Shown: positions 11,786 through 23,735 of the stretch, one piece after another
Numbering within the stretch: the first letter of the stretch is position 1
Layout: each line of letters begins with the position of its first letter
NCBI GenBank assembly: GCA_964016985.1
Contig: OZ024827.1
Span: forward strand, 60,552,681-60,616,680
DNA length: 64,000 bases
Origin: Anodontia alba
Lineage: Eukaryota > Mollusca > Bivalvia > Lucinida > Lucinidae
Direction of reading: 5' to 3'
Translations under genes and position numbers: made by a program
Notes under the pieces: generated by a model
Told to the model about the DNA's origin: nothing
The model's database searches: none
What the model saw: the letters and a program-made list of their open reading frames with translations, nothing else

Positions 11786-12925
11786 TTTCTTTATACCCCC
11801 GGCATACAAAGTATGCAATGGGGGTATATATTTTTTGTCTTTTCTATGTGTCTGTGTGTCAGTCAGTCAGTCTGTCTGTTAACATTTATTTTGTGTCAAA
11901 GATATCTCGGGAACTACTTTACCTAGAAACTTGAAATTTTGTACACATGACAAGTATGACTAGTTGTATTGTGGGAAAGAAAATAAGGGCCATGGGGCCA
12001 GGTCCCTTAGAGTTATTTCCCTTTGTTCTGGCTATTTGTGTGTGAGTAAACATTTATTTTGTGTCAAAGATTTCTCAAGAACTACTATACCTAGAGTCTT
12101 GAAATTTAGTACACATGACAAGTATGACTAGTTGTATTGTGGGAAAGGAAATAGGGGCTGTGGGGTCAGGTCACTTAGAGTTATTTCCCTTTGTTGTTCT
12201 GGCTATATGTGTGTGAGTAAACATTTATTTTGTGTCAAAGATTTCTCAAGAACTACTGTCCCTACAATCTTGAAATTTTGTACACATGACAAGTATGACT
12301 AGTTGTATTGTGGGAAAGAAAATAGGGGTCATGGGATCAGGCCCTTAGAGTTATTTCCCTTTGTCGTTCTGCCTATTTGTGTCAGATTTCTCAAGAACTA
12401 CTATACTTAGAATCTTGAAATTTTGTACACATGACAGGTATGACTAGTTGTATTGTGAGAAAGAAAATAGGGGCTGTGAGATCAGGTCACTTAGAGTTAT
12501 TTCCCTTTTTTGTTCTGGCTATTTGTGTGTGAATGAACATTTATTTTGTGTCAAAGATTTCTCAAGAACTACTATACCTAAAATCTTGAAATTTAGTACA
12601 CATGACAAGTATGACTAGTTGTATTGTGGAAAAGAAAATAGGGGCTGTGGGGTCAGGTCACTCAGAGTTATTTTCCTTTGTTGTTCTGGCTATTTGTGTG
12701 TGAGTTAACATTTATTTTGTGTCAAAGATATCTCAAGAACTACTCTACCTAGAATCTGGAAATTTAGTACACATGACAAGTATGACTAGTATTGTGGGAA
12801 AGAAAATAGGGGCTGTGGGGTCAGGTCATTTAGAGTTCTTTCCGTTTGTTGTTCTGGCTATTTGTGTCTTATCACTGATGGCCATGGCTGGGGGTATTAG
12901 TGAGCATATGCTCTCTTCATAGTCT
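11786..12925 (+). mobile_element. Tandem-array (HINE-like) element, ~6-7 units of ~170 bp
   Basis: The start is a hairpin, TACCCCCGGCATACAAAG with GCAATGGGGGTATA, followed by GTCAGTCAGTCAGTCTGTCT. Units carry GTGTCAAAGATTTCTCAAGA, ACACATGACAAGTATGACTA, AATAGGGGCTGTGGGGTCAG and TAGAGTTATTTCCCTTTG. The end is GCCATGGCTGGGGGTATTAG then GAGCATATGCTCTCTTCAT. Confidence 0.8.
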
Positions 12926-14007
12926 AGTTTTTTTTTTCCTTTTTTTTTTTTATTTTTATTATAAGTACATGTAGGTGAAGCAAACACAGTTTGTAACATG
13001 ACTTGCCATCATATGACAGTCATGTGATCAAGACTGTTACACTAATAGTTAGTTAGTCCACTGATACATCACCTGTGAGAGTGTGAAGTAATCCAAAGGG
13101 TGTTGGATCGGGCATGGGTATAGAATGGCAAGAATGGGAGCACAACTTTGTGTAGCAGGCATCTATTGAGCCATTACAAACTTACAAATGATAAATTATG
13201 TTAAGGTCATTGCCCTGGGCATGATGGTACATATGATAGACAGGTAAACAGCAGTACATGTAACATCTTTTCTTTTTGTCCTGTTGTCATGAAATTTTCA
13301 GCAAAATATAGGTTGTTATTGAAGTAATTGAAATTGTACATAAGGGAGGTGTGAAGGGGTGATATAAGAGGACAGCAGAGATGGCCCGTTCCTTTGTAGG
13401 GCTAACTGGAGCATTGAGTTAACTAAGTACTTGGGAACCAAGGCTTAATCTAGAATAACTTTATAATGATTAAAATATGATGAGGCAGGTCTGTGAAATG
13501 GTTGAAATTCCTGTCATATCTGGAAAGCACAGTGAAAGGATGGGATGGAGCTTGGGTCATGTTATCCAAATTGAAACCAATGTTTGAACAAAAAAAAAAA
13601 AAAAAAGCATTGAAAAAAGTACTACTTTTGGCTGGGCTGGGCTGGGCTGGGCACAGCACTGTCATTGTTTAGGGCATAAAAATGCAAGTGTTTTAGAAAA
13701 AGGTGTGGATTTTACAACACCGTTTGTGAAAATGAGAACATGATTTAGGGTAGTTAAAATTGACCCAAGGGTGTGAAAAGGCGCATTCCTTAGACAACAC
13801 TGCTACAGCATTGTTTTCGCAACACACTGTTAGGGTTTTTTTTTTTTTTTTTGTTGATCTTTCATTTGTGCATTGGTACCCAGTTGGGGGTCAAGACTCA
13901 ACCTCCAAGGATATCAAATGATTGTTAAAAGCAATTTTAAAACACACACGCATGCACGCACACATGCATACACACTCAGTAAACTCCCAGGTTACACTAT
14001 GTACTTA
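12926..14007. other. Intronic sequence with simple repeats
   Basis: It holds T-rich runs near 12928-12955, a GGGCT pentamer repeat at 13627-13651, an A run at 13589-13607 and a short CA-rich run at 13941-13975. No exon was seen. Confidence 0.6.
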
Positions 14008-14229
14008 TTAAACCTTAAAATGCCAAGAAAACCTGCATCTGAAAATGTCGTCTGTTTATGTCATCTGCTGAATATTCTTGCAAACTTTTCAAACCTATTT
14101 TTGCATACAGGCAAACAGTGTGGACAGAGATCTGATCTGGGTCCACACTGTTTGCAGAAATGACTTTTAAAATTACAAGCAGATGACAAAGCAGACGACA
14201 ATTGTTGTGATCGGCAGTTTAAGGGTTAG
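14008..14229. mobile_element. MITE, piggyBac-like group 1 (copy 1)
   Basis: Closely related to 41281-41525 and 57560-57808. The left end is AACCTTAAAATGCCAAG. The centre is the hairpin GGCAAACAGTGTGGAC / GTCCACACTGTTTGC. The right end is GGCAGTTTAAGGGTTAG. The flanking TTAA is degraded on the right. Confidence 0.8.
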
Positions 14230-14826
14230 GTCTGGATCTGCATGGCATTAGCTACGCTGGTGTGGAATGCTCCAATGGTGCAGTCAAGACAGTCTTTGAA
14301 TACAGGTTGATGGAAAATGTGGGCTTGGGAGACCCAAGATGACATGGAAGCAGCTGACAGAGAGGGATTGCAGAGAGTGGAAGCTCTCGGCTATCAACCC
14401 TCATGATAGACATACCTGGAGATCTGGTGTGAGATCTGCCATGCATGCAGCAAGCCAGCTACCTTGAAGGGGGGCCACTGATGTGGATGTTGCCTCTGTA
14501 CCTGCATGTTAATCAAAAATCCGATGATGATGATGATGATATATGGCCTAGAGGTTATGTTAATGATTACTAGGTAAAAATATCAGCAGATCACACTTTG
14601 AAATACAAAATGTATTTTTCTTTTTTCCCTTAGAGGAACGGTTTGACATTTCATGCAAAGGCCTCACCACTCTGTTGTCTGGTTTCAGTCAGTGTGACCC
14701 TACATATATTTTGCTAATTGGACAAACCCTGTTTTCTAGAAAAATGGGAAGTGTTTTCATGTCATCTGCTATAATTTTTACCCAGCATGCAAAGTGTTAA
14801 ATTACATGTACAAGAGATCTTTGATA
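14230..14826. other. Intronic sequence, (GAT)n microsatellite at ~14523-14542
   Basis: No exon was seen. A palindromic segment related to the ENTTTCTTATT hairpin group lies near 14610-14780. Confidence 0.45.
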
Positions 14827-15160
14827 TACAGTTGACTCTCGATATCTCAATTCGCTTATCTCAAATAACGGTTATCTTAAAGCGAAAATCTGGTCTCTGT
14901 TTTAACATGGAAATCTAACAACAGGTAACAAAAAGTTTGTGGAAAGAGGAGAAATTGCTCCTAAGGAGCAATTTCTCCTCTTTTCAACAATATTTTCAAT
15001 ATATCTCTAATTCCAGGAGTCAAATTACTTATTCATTTGTTAAATGTTGTTGTTCCATTTATTTTTTCCTTAATTCTGCAAATCTGATATGTTGAGGTAT
15101 GGATATCTATAAGTATTTCAGGAAATCCCTTGGACTTCAAGATAACGAGAGTTGACTGTA
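14827..15160. mobile_element. Tc1/mariner-like MITE, copy 1
   Basis: TA-CAGTTGACTCTCGATATCT at the left and AGATAACGAGAGTTGACTG-TA at the right form terminal inverted repeats inside a TA duplication. The centre holds a perfect hairpin of GAGGAGAAATTGCTCC around AAGGAGC. The second copy is at 58293-58636. Confidence 0.82.
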
Positions 15161-15305
15161 CTTTATTGCACACAACATGTTTGTCTGGATACGCCCTCTT
15201 ATCTGGAACTATGTTCTGTTGTGGGTATTAAAGTCAGTATACACCCTTATATGAGTTTGTAATGAAAAAGCTCATTATCTATGGCTCATTTCTCTTTCTC
15301 CACAG

Positions 15306-15565
15306 GTGCACCCATTATTCGACCATTGTGGTGGCTTCATTCAACAGATCCAACTTCTCAAACCATTGATGATGAGTTTCTCATAGGCGATTCTCTGCTT
15401 GTGGCTCCTGTATTAAAACAGCACATGGTACTCCGAGACATTTATATCCCTCATGGCCAGTGGATGGATAATATCAATAACGTGAAAATTGATGGACCTG
15501 TATGGCTGAGAGATTTCCACGTAGATCTTCTGAAGATTGCTACATTTTCATTTGTAAGGGTGTGA
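15306..15565 (+). CDS. MYORG: MYORG-like GH31 protein, terminal coding exon
   Basis: The acceptor TTTCTCTTTCTCCACAG ends at 15305. The exon joins the donor at 2712 in phase 1 and restores ...REYESAG-APIIRPLWWLHSTD. It encodes the end of the GH31 barrel and the distal beta domain: PIIRPLWW, the DDEFLIGDSLLVAPVL motif found in nearly all GH31 enzymes, then a short C-terminal beta domain ending in SFVRV with TGA at 15563-15565. The two exons together code for about 665 residues. Vertebrate MYORG has about 714, so roughly 40-50 N-terminal residues (cytoplasmic tail) are missing and expected in an upstream exon. An in-frame ATG at 15281 lies upstream of the acceptor and is not a start. The 12.6 kb intron is filled with repeats. 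Confidence 0.92.
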
Positions 15566-15764
15566 TACGAGGTAGTAAATGAAATTAATGCTTAGCATGC
15601 TTGATAAAAATTTCAGCAGACAACTTTATGATTTTTTTTCTTATATATGCCAGAAAACATGATTTGACATTTCTTGCAAATTGTCTAATGAAATGTCAAA
15701 GCCTATATTCTGGGAAAAATAAGAAAATATGATTTTGTTGTCTGTTGAATTTGCTCAGAGACTG

Positions 15765-15865
15765 TACCCAGTAAACACACGTCATAGTAACGTCATTTTG
15801 ATGTCGCTGCTGACGTCGCAGCGACGTCCAATAACGTTAATACGGCATTATGTGTTTGCTGGGTA
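15765..15865. mobile_element. ~100 bp palindromic MITE just 3' of the GH31 stop codon
   Basis: TACCCAGTAAACACA at the left pairs with TGTGTTTGCTGGGTA at the right. The centre CGCTGCTGACGTCGCAGCG is itself palindromic. It lies 200 bp past the stop, so it is probably in the 3' UTR. Confidence 0.75.
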
Positions 15866-17180
15866 GAGCTAGGTATCACCAGAAAAAAATATGATACTAT
15901 CACAATATCAAGAATCCAATATGTTACTGTATCATGATACTTTAGCCCTGTTGGGTTTTCTGTCTTTGTTTTAAAATATGTAAGAGTTGCATTTTAAAAA
16001 AGGCAACATAACATTGATATATACTTTGTCATAATAAAACTGTTAAACTATTTTTATGCAAACTCTTACACATTTATGCCTTGCATATGATGGTGTTCAT
16101 TTTCTGAAAATGATTTAGGTAGCTGCAAAAAATCTACAAGACAACTTTGTTGCACAAGAAAAATTCAGATTTGTTGCCATTTTACCGGTATATATCAAAA
16201 AAAAAAAAAAAAATATGCAAGTATCATGAAAAAGCAATACCAAAGTACAGCATCATCTTAAAAAATCTCGTGATATATTGATGTATCGATGATATTGCTA
16301 CAGCTCCACCAGAGAGTGGTAAAGGCGATAATTGAGGTGATAATTTGCAATATTGGTATTTTTACATGAATACTATCTTATGCGTACTCATTAGAACTGC
16401 CACACCAAGGTGATTCCACTGAGTACCTCGGGCAGAAATAACATAATGTATTTACCCCTAAGTACTGAGCAAAGAATTTACACCCAGATCAGACACTGCA
16501 GAACAAAGAGGGCTCAACAGTTTAAGATACAACAATTGTTTGTATGATAGGCTTGTTAAACTATAAGGCAAGTATGGTGAGGATTTAGGTGTCTGAATAC
16601 TGAATGTTTTCCTGTTTTTCCATATGTGTGTGTGTGTGTGTGAGGGGGGTGGGGTGCAGAAAACCCCTAGGTGGGCATTAACATTTTGCACATGGTTTCT
16701 TCTAGAATTTCCCTTTTAGGTGTCTAATACCCTATCCATATGTCAAAATTTTCTGTCAATTCCCATGGGTTGGGTATGGTTGGATGTCTTATCCCCAGGA
16801 TATCCCCCTCACCCTCACCCTCCTGGGGTGAAACAATGTAAGGTATACCATTATTTTGATTTGTAAGGAAAATGTCGGGTGAAACGATAACAGCGAGCGT
16901 ATGCAAAACATGCATATCATATTCATGTATATGCTAAAGATTTAGACACCTACATTTGTATATTCCTTGCCACGCTTGTCCTTAACTTTGAACAAGTCCA
17001 TTTTACTAACTTTTGACATGTCTAAAAACTGCTGGATGAGTGCCAAACATATCTGGGCCTGCACTATTGCAAGGCTTGTGTGGCCGAATACTTTGGCTCA
17101 TAATGGTGTCTTTGAGCATGTGAACTGTACATACATGTAGTTGGGTCATCTTGCAAAGTCTCATCAGGGCCTTAGTTGTG
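15866..17180. other. Intergenic sequence
   Basis: No gene seen. An A run lies at 16198-16213 and a (TG)n run at 16625-16643. Short segments around 16480-16510 echo the ACACCCAGATCAGACACTGC hairpin arm of the MITEs. Confidence 0.5.
16033..16038 (+). promoter_or_regulatory. Candidate poly(A) signal for the GH31 gene
   Basis: AATAAA 468 bp past the stop codon. It is the first canonical hexamer I noticed on this strand, and nothing else supports it. Confidence 0.35.
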
Positions 17181-17392
17181 TTAACCTTTGTCCTGCTGAA
17201 CCCGGATTTACCCTGTGTTTGCAAACAGTGTAGATCCAGATCAATTGGCTTCTGAAGAAGCCAACTGATCTGGATCTGCACTGTTTGCCATTTTATGTGA
17301 ATTTATAGCAACAACCTGGATCAAGTAATCTGATAGGCTGAAAATTAGAAGTGTGTGTGACATCTTGATTTATTCAGCAGGACAAGGGTTAA
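17181..17392. mobile_element. MITE with TTAA flanks, group 3 (copy 1)
   Basis: TTAACCTTTGTCCTGCTGAA at the left pairs with TTCAGCAGGACAAGGGTTAA at the right. The internal hairpin is GCAAACAGTGTAGATCCAGA ... GATCTGCACTGTTTGCC with GGCTTC/GAAGCC at its tip. The TTAA duplication is typical of piggyBac-type transposition. Confidence 0.85.
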
Positions 17393-17418
17393 TACATTTT
17401 ACAGTACCCAAAGATTCT

Positions 17419-17649
17419 TTAACCCATTGTGCCTAGCGTCCCACAAAAATGAACATTAGCAGACAGTGTAGACCCAGATCAGACATTGCAGAATGCGGCA
17501 TCTGATCAGGGTTTACACCATTTGCATTAAATAGAGGCTTTCTTTAAAACATGGTAATAGTAATAAAAATAACCGGATGCCCATTCTGTTGAAAATGGAC
17601 ATATCCAATGAGTTCAGGTAGAACAGTTCACTCGGCATAAATGGGTTAA
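17419..17649. mobile_element. MITE with TTAA flanks, group 2 (copy 1)
   Basis: TTAACCCATTGTGCC at the left and GGCATAAATGGGTTAA at the right. The internal hairpin is built from GACAGTGTAGACCCAGATCA and its imperfect complement. Confidence 0.82.
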
Positions 17650-18404
17650 GCAGTCAACAAGTGCCCTGATCAGACTAAGAATGTGCAGTCTGGTCTGGGT
17701 GTTCATTATCTTCATGTGCCCTGAAGACACCTGTTTGCTTGAAGTTCATAAAATGTAAAGATGTGATATTAGAATTCTGACAGGAAATAATTTTGTTTTT
17801 GTAAATACATAGATCTATGTGATACGGGAATTCTGACAGTTGTTTTATGATAAAGATGTGATAAAAATTCTGACATGAATTTGTTTTTGAGAGCATATGA
17901 TAAAGAAGTGTGATGAGAAGGCAGACATGAAAGGGGGACCATTTTGGTAATTACACTAACAGTGTATACCATAGCTTCAAATAAAGTGATATCCACTTAA
18001 ATATTTTTTCTAATTATGTCTCCTCTCCAGTTTTTTGTCTGGATTTTGTAAGTGTTGGTGTGACAATTTGTTATGTGCATGATATCTCATGAACTGGTTG
18101 GAGGATTTATATCAAACTTGCAGAGGTATATTATTAGGACACAAGAGCTGATTAGATTTTGGAGACGTCTAACCCAGGTCATAAGATAGAAATGTCAATT
18201 ATTTACAAGTTTCAGACTGATATCACTGACCGTTTGTCAGAACTCTGCTCAATGAATGAGGTTATCCACATTGTAGATGAATATTTTTCCTGCACTGAAA
18301 AGACATGCATTGTGAGTATTTATCATAATTATCTATGTGAAGCAATATTGATGAGTAACCATAATGTATGTTTTCATAGAAATATAAGAACATAAGATTT
18401 TTTT
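17650..18404. other. Intergenic sequence, nothing recognised
   Basis: AT-rich. A direct repeat of TGATAAAGATGTGAT-type words lies around 17755-17915. No gene. Confidence 0.5.
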
Positions 18405-19827
18405 TATATGCCCGTTTGAAAAACAGGACATATTATGTTACGGGGTCTGGCGTCCGTCTGTAAATGTTTTCATTTCCGGCTAACTCCTTCTACAGTTTAC
18501 ATCCGATCAAGCTGAAACTTGGCATATAGTTAAACCATGATGTGGAGCAGCACATATTGTTTTGGGGTTACAGTCCACCAAATATTAGCAGAGTTATGCC
18601 CCTTTGAAAATGTCTATAAACTTTTCGTTTCCGGTTAACTCCTCCTACACTTTACATCTGATCAAGCTGAAACTTCATTTATAGTAAGACCATGATGTGG
18701 AGCAGCGCAATTATGCCCCTTTGAAAATTCCTATAAACTTTTTGTTTCCGGCTAACTCCTCCTACAGTTTACATCCGATCAAGCTTAAACTTGATTTGTA
18801 GTTAGACCATGATTTGGAGCAGCGCATTTTATTTCAAGGTTACAGTCCACCAAATATTAGCAGAGTTATACCCCTTTGAAAATTTCTGTAAATTTTTTAG
18901 TTTCCATCTAACGCCTTCTACAGTTTACATCGGATCAAGCTGAAACTTTATAAATAGTGACATGAAGATGTGAAGCAGCACATATTATTTCAAGATTACA
19001 GTGCACCAAATATTGGCAGTTATGCCTCTTTGAAAATTTTCTTAAACTTTTTGCAGCAGATTGTTTAGAGGTAATAGTGTGCAAATTTTATTTTATAATA
19101 CATATATTTGCAAATAACTATGGGCAAGTTATTTATTTTTTTTTCCTCTTCTTTTATTAGATTTGCATGGAAATGATGCCATTATTAATCTTTATAAATA
19201 AGTTAATTAAATGATATAGAATTAAAAAGCTTGACTAATATATATATATATATATAAAAATATTATCAACATAATTTTTTTTTTATTTTTTTTTTTTTAA
19301 ATACTCTTCTGAGTTGCCTACCTTGAACAAAAGAATAAAATCCGTATAAAACAAGTTAAAGCTTTACAAAAATCAAAAATTTTTCTTGCAGCATTTTTTT
19401 TTTTTTTTGGTTGGTTATTTTTGTTTTCTTATGGTTTGGTCAGATATTCAAGTATATGAATAACAAATCAGCCAAAGGCTCATGTGTCAGATATTGAAGT
19501 ATAGGCAAAGGCTCACATGAGCTTATAGTATAGCCGTGCTTCTGTCATACGTCCTCTGTCCAAAAGCACTTCTCCCTAGATGCAGCAAACTTCTTTCTAT
19601 TTCCCAGGAGGGAGAAGTCACTTCTCCCTAAATTTCTGAGCCAGCTTAGGTTACAGGTCACCAAATATCAGCAGAGTTGTGCCCCATTGAATTTTTTTTT
19701 TTTTTTATTCCAATTAATTCCACTGACAGTTTACATCTGGAGCACTGAATTATACAGGAGCCAGTTTATGTGCTACATCTTATAACTTGCCAAGGGCGTA
19801 TAATGCCCCGCTTGCAGAGCTCTTGTT
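18405..19827 (+). mobile_element. HINE-like element, family 1, near full-length copy
   Basis: It starts TATATGCCCGTTTGAAAAAC and GTTACGGGGTCTGGCGTCCG. Units of ~150 bp carry CCGGCTAACTCCTCCTACAG, CATCCGATCAAGCTGAAACT, ACCATGATGTGGAGCAGC and CACCAAATATTAGCAGAG. It ends in TGCCCCGCTTGCAGAG and CTCTTGTT. The body is interrupted by AT-rich sequence (19080-19440). Confidence 0.78.
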
Positions 19828-20466
19828 ACAACCAAAGGTATGGATATTTTTCTTATTTCTCCTTGAAAACATATGTTGTTGGTACTCGCTACATGTTTCC
19901 ATGGAGATATAAAGAAAATAATTTTCTCGATATTTTGTCTGGATCTATGAAGAAAAAATATTCTTTGATTTGAAGAAAACATAAATCCTACATGAAGACA
20001 CCAGTTTCACATTACCTTTCATTTGCTGGACAATGTGGAAAACCATACTGATGTGGTTGACCCACGTAGAGTGGCTCACCATTAATCTGAAATGGGCTGC
20101 AATGTGAGAAAATGTACCTTCTGGCATGTGCGCTCAATGAAGACTCATATCAGTATGTGCATCCACACAATCTGATCAGTCTCTGTTGTCTGCATGAACA
20201 AATTTTGTATCCTTAGCTATCCATACTGCACCCAGTGAAGATTATGATCAGACTGCATGTGTAGGCTATCTGAATCTTTGCTGTGTGCATGTCCGAACAT
20301 AGGTTTTCTGATTTTGTGGCTCGAATATCAGCAAACCATTTTCGTTTCAAGGGGACTGGATACATCAAGTTTTACAATAAGAACATCTTTTCTCATTTCC
20401 TTTTCTATAACCCAGTACTCTTCCGAAAAGGGGTCTTCTCTCAAAGGAAATTTTGGGAACAAATCT
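19828..20466. other. Intergenic sequence
   Basis: Contains a fragment of the TTTTCTTATTTCTCC...ACATATGTTGTTGGTACTC palindrome family near 19840-19970. No gene. Confidence 0.45.
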
Positions 20467-20698
20467 GGGCCCAGTTGTTCAAAGCTAACGACATCGTTAG
20501 TTAACGATTCATTAAAATTTACATCGAGTGATATGTAAATATGCTGAAATTTTTTGCTCAAAAGATGTGAGTGCAAAAGCTACTCACATTTTTTCAGCAA
20601 AAAATATCAGAATATTGTGTATTAAATCTGCTAAAACAGTTAACAAAATGATTATTAACGAGCTTGTTAAGCTAACGACGCTTTGAACAACTGGGCCC
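20467..20698. mobile_element. MITE with GGGCCCAGTTGTTCAAA termini, copy 1
   Basis: GGGCCCAGTTGTTCAAAGCT at the left mirrors GCTTTGAACAACTGGGCCC at the right, with ACGACATCGTTAGTTAACGA subterminal palindromes. The sister copy is at 55817-56024. Confidence 0.85.
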
Positions 20699-20791
20699 TG
20701 GTCTTTTAGAGCAGACTGCTTTTTAGAAGTAAGAGAAACCTGTTTTGAAAAACTTGTCTCCCCTGAAAGTGTATACATTCTCAATAACTCT

Positions 20792-20995
20792 TTCAACCCT
20801 ACAGACCAAAACATATACATTTGCAAACAGTGTAGATCCAGATGGTACAGCTCATAAAGAGCCTTCTCATCTGGATCTACACTGTTTGGCATTTGGTTTG
20901 GGATTTTTGTATGACACTCCCATCTGCAACAATGGTTATGTCCAAAATCAAAGATAGAAGAGTCCACTTGAGAAACTCGGGGATGAAAGGGTTAA
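20792..20995. mobile_element. MITE with internal CAGTGTAGATCCAGAT hairpin
   Basis: TTTCAACCCTACAGACC at the left, GGGATGAAAGGGTTAA at the right. The centre GCAAACAGTGTAGATCCAGA pairs with TCTGGATCTACACTGTTTGG. The left TTAA is mutated to TCAA. Confidence 0.75.
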
Positions 20996-21673
20996 GCTTG
21001 TAATATAGAGGACAATTAGTTGACTTTGTTTTTTTTATTCTCCTTGAAACTAGGTCTTGGCATTTCATGTGGGAAAGCCAAGTTCTGCTTACGGATGGTC
21101 AGGTTGTTTTTCCCCGGATTCTCAGGTTTTGGCCCACCTTTGATGAAGGATCGGCTCAATATAAGAGAAATATTCTTGAAAGGGCCGTAAAACCCAAATA
21201 AAAAAAAAATAAAAAATAAAAAAAAGCTATAATCTCATGAGGGTTTACTGATAAAATTCCAACCCAGAGGTGTTCTGAATACAATTTCAGGGTCAATGAA
21301 AAATGAGAAAAAAAAAAAATGTTTGTAAATATTAACTTATTTTCAAAGAAAAATAAAGTATTTCAAACTATTGGTTATGGAAACTCTTAAAACACTATTC
21401 ATAATTATCTGCATTGTTATTTTTCTTCATTTTTCAGAGGAAACAATGTTTGACATTTCATGTTAATCATTTGATGGAAATTGAAATTTCAAGCCTTATT
21501 TTCTTAAAAAAAAAAAAAGAAAAAAAAGAAGAGTTTAGAATGTTATCTGCTGCTGTTATTAGTGTTTTACTGCAGCAGACTAAATGGTAACTATATCTAA
21601 AGGTACATGTATGCATACATACACACATATACTATTGTACCTTCGGATGTGTGCGTTCAGACATGTATATAGG

Positions 21674-21812
21674 GATCAAACATGGTTTTTCATGCATTAA
21701 CATTTGCCAGGTCCCATGGGAGGTGTTGAAAACTGAGGCCGAAGGCCGCAGTTTTCTACACCTCCCAAGGGACCTGGCGAATGTTAATGCATTGAAAAAC
21801 CATGTTCGATCG
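21674..21812. repeat. Long near-perfect hairpin (~65 bp stem)
   Basis: GATCAAACATGG...CATGCATTAACATTTGCCAG, GTCCCATGGGAGGTGT and TGAGGCCGAAGGCCGCA form one arm and tip. CACCTCCCAAGGGACCTGGC, GAATGTTAATGCATTG and AACCATGTTCGATC form the other. Additional ATGCATTAACAG / GTTAATGCACGGC copies continue to 22080. Confidence 0.8.
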
Positions 21813-22091
21813 CTATTATTGCATAAAAACTGAAAACATTTGCTACATTTCGCGTTATTTCTTGTACTATTTTGTTTCGCCTTTTCACCGATGCCTCGCG
21901 AACGTAATTTCCACGGACTATGCTCGTTCTAGGGCAGACAGTACACATGTTGTGAACGCAGCAATTCTGTGGCCCCGGTACGAGCATATTGAAAGTTGCG
22001 TAGCCATGCATTAACAGCGCGTGAATTACCTTGTTAATACACGGCTTTTCGCCGGTTAATGCACGGCTGTTAATAACATGCAGCACTGCTT

Positions 22092-23735
22092 TTTATACGC
22101 CCGTTTGAAAAACGGGATGTATTATGTTACGGGGTATGGCGTCCGTCCGTCCGTAAACTTTTTCGTTTCCGGCTAACTCCTCCTATAGTTTACATCCGAT
22201 CAAGCTGAAACTTGGTATATAGTTAGACCATGATGTGGCGCAGCGCATATTGTTTCAGGGTTACAGTCCACCAAATGTTTGCAGAGTAATGCCCCTTAGA
22301 AAATTTCTGTAAACTTTTACTTTCCGGTTAACTCCTCCTACATTTTACATCCAATCAAGCTGAAACTTCATATATAGTTAGACCATGATGTGGAGCAGTG
22401 CATATTATTTCGAGGTTACAGTCCACCAAATATTAGCAGAGTTATGCCCCTTTGAAAATTTCAGTAGACTTTTCGTTTCCGGCTAACTCCTCTTACAATT
22501 TACATCCGATCAAGCTGAAACTTGGTGTATAGTTAGACCATGAAGTGGCGCAGCGCATATTATTTCGGGGTTACAGTCCACCAAATGTTTGCAGAGTTAT
22601 GCCCCTTAGAAAATTTCTGTAAACTTTTCATTTCCGGTTAACTCCTCCTACATTTTACATCCGATCAAGGTGAAACTTCATGTATAGTTAGACCATGATG
22701 TGGAGCAGCGCATATTGTTTCAAGGTTACAGTCCACCAAATATTAGCAGAGTTATGCCTCTTTGAAAATTTCAGTAGACTTTTCGTTTCCGGCTAACTCC
22801 TCCTACAGTTTACATCGGATCAAGCTGAAACTTCATGTATAGTAGACCATGATGTGGAGCAGCGCATATTATTTCAAGATTACAGTCCACCAAATATTAG
22901 CAGAGTTATACTTCTTTGAAACTTTCCATTAATTTTTAGTTTATGGCTAAATCCTCCCACAGTTTACTTCCAATCAAGCTAAAACTTCATGTACAGTTCG
23001 ACAATGATGTGGAGCAGAGCGTATTATTTCGAGGTTACAGTCCACCAAGTATTAGCAGAGTTAAACCCCTTCGAAAATGTCTATTAATTTTTTGTTTCCG
23101 GCTAAATCCTCCTACAGTTTACATCCGATCAAGCTGAAACTTGATTTGTAGTAAGACCATGATGTGGAGCAGGGCATATTGTTTCAAGGTTACAGTCCAC
23201 CAAATATTAGCAGAGTTAAACCCCTTTGAAAATTTCTATTAATTTTTTGTTTTCGGCTAAATCCTCCTACAGTTTACATCCAATCAAGCTGAATCTTCAT
23301 ATATACATGATGATGTGGAGCAGCACATATTATTTTTAGGTTACAGTGCACCAAATATTTGCAGATTTATGCCCCTTTGAAAGTTTTTGTAAACTTTTCA
23401 CAGCATATTGTTTAGAGGTAATAGTATGCCAAAAGCTCATATGAGCTTGTAATATAGCCATGCTTCTGTGGTGTGTCCTCCGTCAGAAAGCACTTCTCCC
23501 TAGAAGCAGCAAACTTCTCCCTTAATTTCTTGGCCAGCTTGGACCCTTAGGTTACAGTTCACCAAATATCAGCAGAGATTATGCCCCAATGAATTTTTAA
23601 AAAAAAAATTTTTTTTTTTTGTAATTCCACTTACAGTTTATATCCGGAGCACTGAATTATACAGGAGCCAGTTAATGTGCTGCATCTTATTACTTGCCAC
23701 GGGCGTATAATGCCCCGCTTGGCGGAGCTCTTGTT
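22092..23735 (+). mobile_element. HINE-like element, family 1, full-length copy
   Basis: Start: TATACGCCCGTTTGAAAAAC (hairpin CCCGTTT/AAACGGG), then GTTACGGGGTATGGCGTCCG. About eight units of 150-160 bp carry TTTACATCCGATCAAGCTGA, ATAGTTAGACCATGATGTGG, TTACAGTCCACCAAATATTA and GCAGAGTTATGCCCCTTTGA. End: TGCCCCGCTTGGCGGAG then CTCTTGTT. This is the best intact copy of the family in the window. Confidence 0.85.

Noticed and set aside
15281..15305. ATG start of a separate small gene at 15281
   Set aside because: It lies upstream of a strong splice acceptor, and from 15306 the sequence continues the GH31 protein in phase.
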